In this document: in pieces, positions 61,381 to 64,000 of the stretch
How positions within the stretch are numbered: position 1 is the stretch's first letter
How the letters are laid out: the number at the start of each line of letters is the position of its first letter
Source of the DNA: Impatiens glandulifera
Lineage: Eukaryota > Streptophyta > Magnoliopsida > Ericales > Balsaminaceae
Assembly: GCF_907164915.1 (NCBI RefSeq)
Contig: NC_061869.1
Coordinates: forward strand, 47,055,771-47,119,770
Reading direction: 5' to 3'
DNA length: 64,000 bases
Notes under the pieces: generated by a model
Told to the model about the DNA's origin: nothing
What the model saw: the letters and a program-made list of their open reading frames with translations, nothing else
Databases searched by the model: none
Made by a program: the position numbers and the translations under genes

Positions 61381-64000
61381 TCACTTGGTATTCACGCCGA
61401 CAAGCCGACAACAAAGCTCAAACTTGTCTTTTGGAACTATCTTCGTAAACATGTTTGATGGATTCTTATCAGTGTGAATTTTTTTCAGCTTCATCTGCTG
61501 GCTTTCTATTGCATCTCTTAACCAATGAAATCTCACATCAATATGCTTAGTTCTGGAATGATATGTAGCATTCTTGCTCAAATCTATAGCACTCTGGCTA
61601 TCACAGAAAACAACTGCATCTTCTTGTTGCATACCAAGCTCCAAGATAAATCTAATCAACCACAATAGCTCTTTACCAGCTTCAGTGGCTGCAATGTATT
61701 CTGCTTCTGTGGTTGAAAAAGCCACACATTTCTGCAATTTGGATTGCCATGACACGGTTCCCCCTGCAAAAGTAAACACATAACCTGAAGTGGATTTTCT
61801 GTGATCCAGATCTCCAGGCATATCAGAATCAGTGTAACCTTCTAGCACATGTTCACCATTTCCAAAACTCAAACACAAATTGGAAGTGCCTCTTAGATAT
61901 CTAAGAATCCATTTCACTGCTTCCCAATGTTGTTTTCCTGGATTAGAAAGGAATCTGCTTACCACACCGACTGCATAAGCTATATCTGGCCTAGTGCAAA
62001 CCATTGCATACATCAAAATCCCTACAGCTGAGGAGTATGACACACTTGACATTTCATCCTTTTCTTTTTCTGTTGATGGACACAACTTCTTGCTCAATTT
62101 CAAATGGCTAGGAAGTGGACAACTTACTTTCTTTGCTCCTTGCATGTTGAATCTTTCAAGCACCCTTTCAATATACTTCTCTTGTGACAACCAAAGTCTC
62201 TTAGCCTTTCTGTCACGAGTAATCTTCATGCCCAATATCTGGCGTGTTTGACCCATGTCTTTCATTTCAAATGTCTTGGACATCTCTTTCTTCAATATAT
62301 CTATAAACAGAGCATCCTGTCCTGCAATCAACATGTCATCAACATAAAGTAAAAGGATTATAAATTTTCCATTAGGAAATCTTTTGAAGAAAACACATGG
62401 ATCTACCTTGGTTTTCTGGTACCCATGACTCATCATAAAGGAGTCAAATTTCTTGTACCACTGTCTCGGGGCTTATTTCAAACCATATAGACTCTTCTTC
62501 AATTTGCAAACCATGTTCTCTTTTTCTTTCACTTCAAATCCATCTGGTTGCACCATATAGATCTTTTCTTCAAGGTTACCATGAAGGAATGCAGTTTTTA
62601 CATCAAGTTGTTCAAGTTCAAGATCTAGGTCAGATACTAGACCTAACACTGCACGAATGGAAGTCATCTTTACCACTGGTGAGAAAATTTCCTCAAAGTC
62701 GATGCCCTGTTTCTGTCCAAAACCCTTTACAACCAGTCGGGCTTTGTACTTCATAAGTTCTCCATTTTCATCTCTCTTTAGCTTGAACACCCTATTATTT
62801 CTCAAGGCCTTTCTGCCCTTAGGAAGCTCCACAAGCTCATATGTGTCATTTTCTTGCAATGACTTCATCTCGTCTTTCATTGCATCATGCCACTTAACTT
62901 TGTCTTTATGAGCTTGTGCCTCCTGAAAACTTTCTGACTCTCCTTCTTCTGTCAACAGGATATACTCTGAAGAAGGGTATCTTTTAGAAGGTTTGTGCTC
63001 TCTTTCTGATCTTCTTACTTGGGGCTCTTCTGGCTCCACTTGATGATGTTGCTCCCCCTGCATAGAAGCATCATTAACAATATCATCATCATTACTACCA
63101 TTCATGTCAGAGGTTTCTTCAGCAACTTCTTCATCATGTTCATCTTCATTTGTTACTGCTGACTGTACATATGAAGGAACTGGTATGAGTTCTATGAACT
63201 CATCAACCCTCTCCAAATTCTCGTTGATTTCTAGACTTATCCCTGTCTGACCTTCAAAGAACACAACATCTCTGCACATGAAAATTCTCTTCTTTTCTGA
63301 GTCCCATAACCTGTACCCAAATTCTTCATTTCCATATCCAAGGAAAATACATGGAGTTGCTTTATCATCCAACTTGGATCTTTGTTCCTTTGGAATATGC
63401 ACATATGCTTTGCATCCAAACACCCTTAGTTGTGAGTATGAAACATTCTTCTTAGATCATACTGTTTCTGGTATCTCGAAATTCAAAGGAACATATGGCG
63501 ACCTGTTTATGAGATAGCAGACTGTGCGAACTACTTCTCCCCAAAATTGTTTTGGCAACTTTGCCATCTTCAGCATGCATCTCACCTTTTCTACAATGGT
63601 GCGATTAATTCTCTCAGCCACACAATATTGCTGCGGAGTTCCAGGCACTATCTTCTCATGTCGAATACCATATTTGGTACAGTATGCTTTAAATTCCTTG
63701 GAGGTATACTCTCCCCCGTTATCAGAGCGAAGACATTTCAGCTTACTGTCTGTCTCTCTTTCTACCATGACATGGAACTCTTGAAAGTAATTGAATACCT
63801 GGTCTTTTGTTCTCATAAAATAAACTCACACCTTTCTAGACGCATCATCAATAAATGTTAAAAAATATCGATTGCCACCCAATGACTCCACTTCAAAAGG
63901 ACCACACACATCAGAATAAATCAAGTCTAACACATTATGTTTTCTTTCTGATGTCTGACTAAAAGAGACTCGATGTTTCTTACCAAATGGGCAGTAGTCG
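61381..64000 (-). pseudogene. Ty1/copia pol (integrase, reverse transcriptase, RNase H), Tnt1/Tork-like, three nonsense codons
   Basis: One continuous minus-strand frame enters at the window edge within integrase. It shows YCPFGKKHRVSF, YFLTFIDDASRKV, RSDNGGEYTS (63730), GTPQQ-CVAERINRTI with two changed residues, VFGCKAYVHIPK (63420), then reverse transcriptase with EEIFSPVVKMTSIRAVL (62690), LDVKTAFLHGNLEE (62600), the catalytic LLLYVDDMLIAG (62355), and RNase H with YTDSDMPGDLDHRKSTSGY, STTEAEYIAATEAGKELLWL and HSRTKHIDVRFHWLRDAIE, ending at 61381. Stops occur at 62473-62475 (TAA), 63457-63459 (TGA) and 63826-63828 (TGA). No indel disrupts the frame, so the insertion is young. Gag and protease are outside the window. 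Confidence 0.92.

Overview
This is nuclear DNA from a flowering plant, almost certainly a eudicot. Introns are GT-AG, coding density is very low, and most of the window is retrotransposon and DNA-transposon debris. Three gene models look functional: a two-domain B3 protein (VRN1/REM type), a Myb/SANT-like protein, and a cytoplasmic poly(A)-binding protein. The protein family encoded at 2.0-7.4 kb resembles sequences I recall as abundant in Gesneriaceae/Lamiales genomes, so an asterid of the Lamiales is my guess, not a result.

Layout. 1-9,076: the 3' half of a decayed Ty1/copia element of the Sirevirus type on the + strand: end of pol, then 6.5 kb holding three paralogous extra ORFs, each with its own TATA box, then multiplied polypurine tracts and a 1.2-kb LTR. 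9-22 kb: no host gene; degenerate Ty3/gypsy-type LTR pieces in both orientations, plus a ~5.8-kb inverted-repeat structure (12.6-18.4 kb) whose loop is filled by 81-bp and 54-bp tandem arrays made of short hairpins. 22.4-26.1 kb: B3 gene, four exons. 26.8-31.9 kb: a second Sirevirus-like 3' end on the minus strand, with the same multiple polypurine tracts and the same terminal ORF, abutting a broken Ty3/gypsy gag. 32-41 kb: gypsy LTR sequence carrying a 962-bp tandem duplication, a ~3-kb direct duplication, AT-rich fold-back elements and Helitron-type ends. 41.1-43.5 kb: Myb/SANT-like gene. 45.2-46.9 kb: a hAT-type element with 8-bp target-site duplication whose interior is a two-sided array of ACGT-containing repeats. 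48.5-49.6 kb: a second, internally deleted hAT-like element with a residual protein ORF. 50-53.1 kb: two copia fragments meeting in opposite orientation. 54.7-58.8 kb: PABP gene, nine coding exons. 60.1-64.0 kb: a young copia element of the Tnt1/Tork kind on the minus strand, with 3' LTR, polypurine tract and a pol interrupted by only three nonsense codons.

The three host genes show no functional linkage; they are single genes separated by transposon clusters. The most unusual items are the three promoter-bearing paralogous cassettes in the env-like position of the Sirevirus, the palindromic structure with hairpin-rich satellite, and the hAT fold-back element with an expanded ACGT array.
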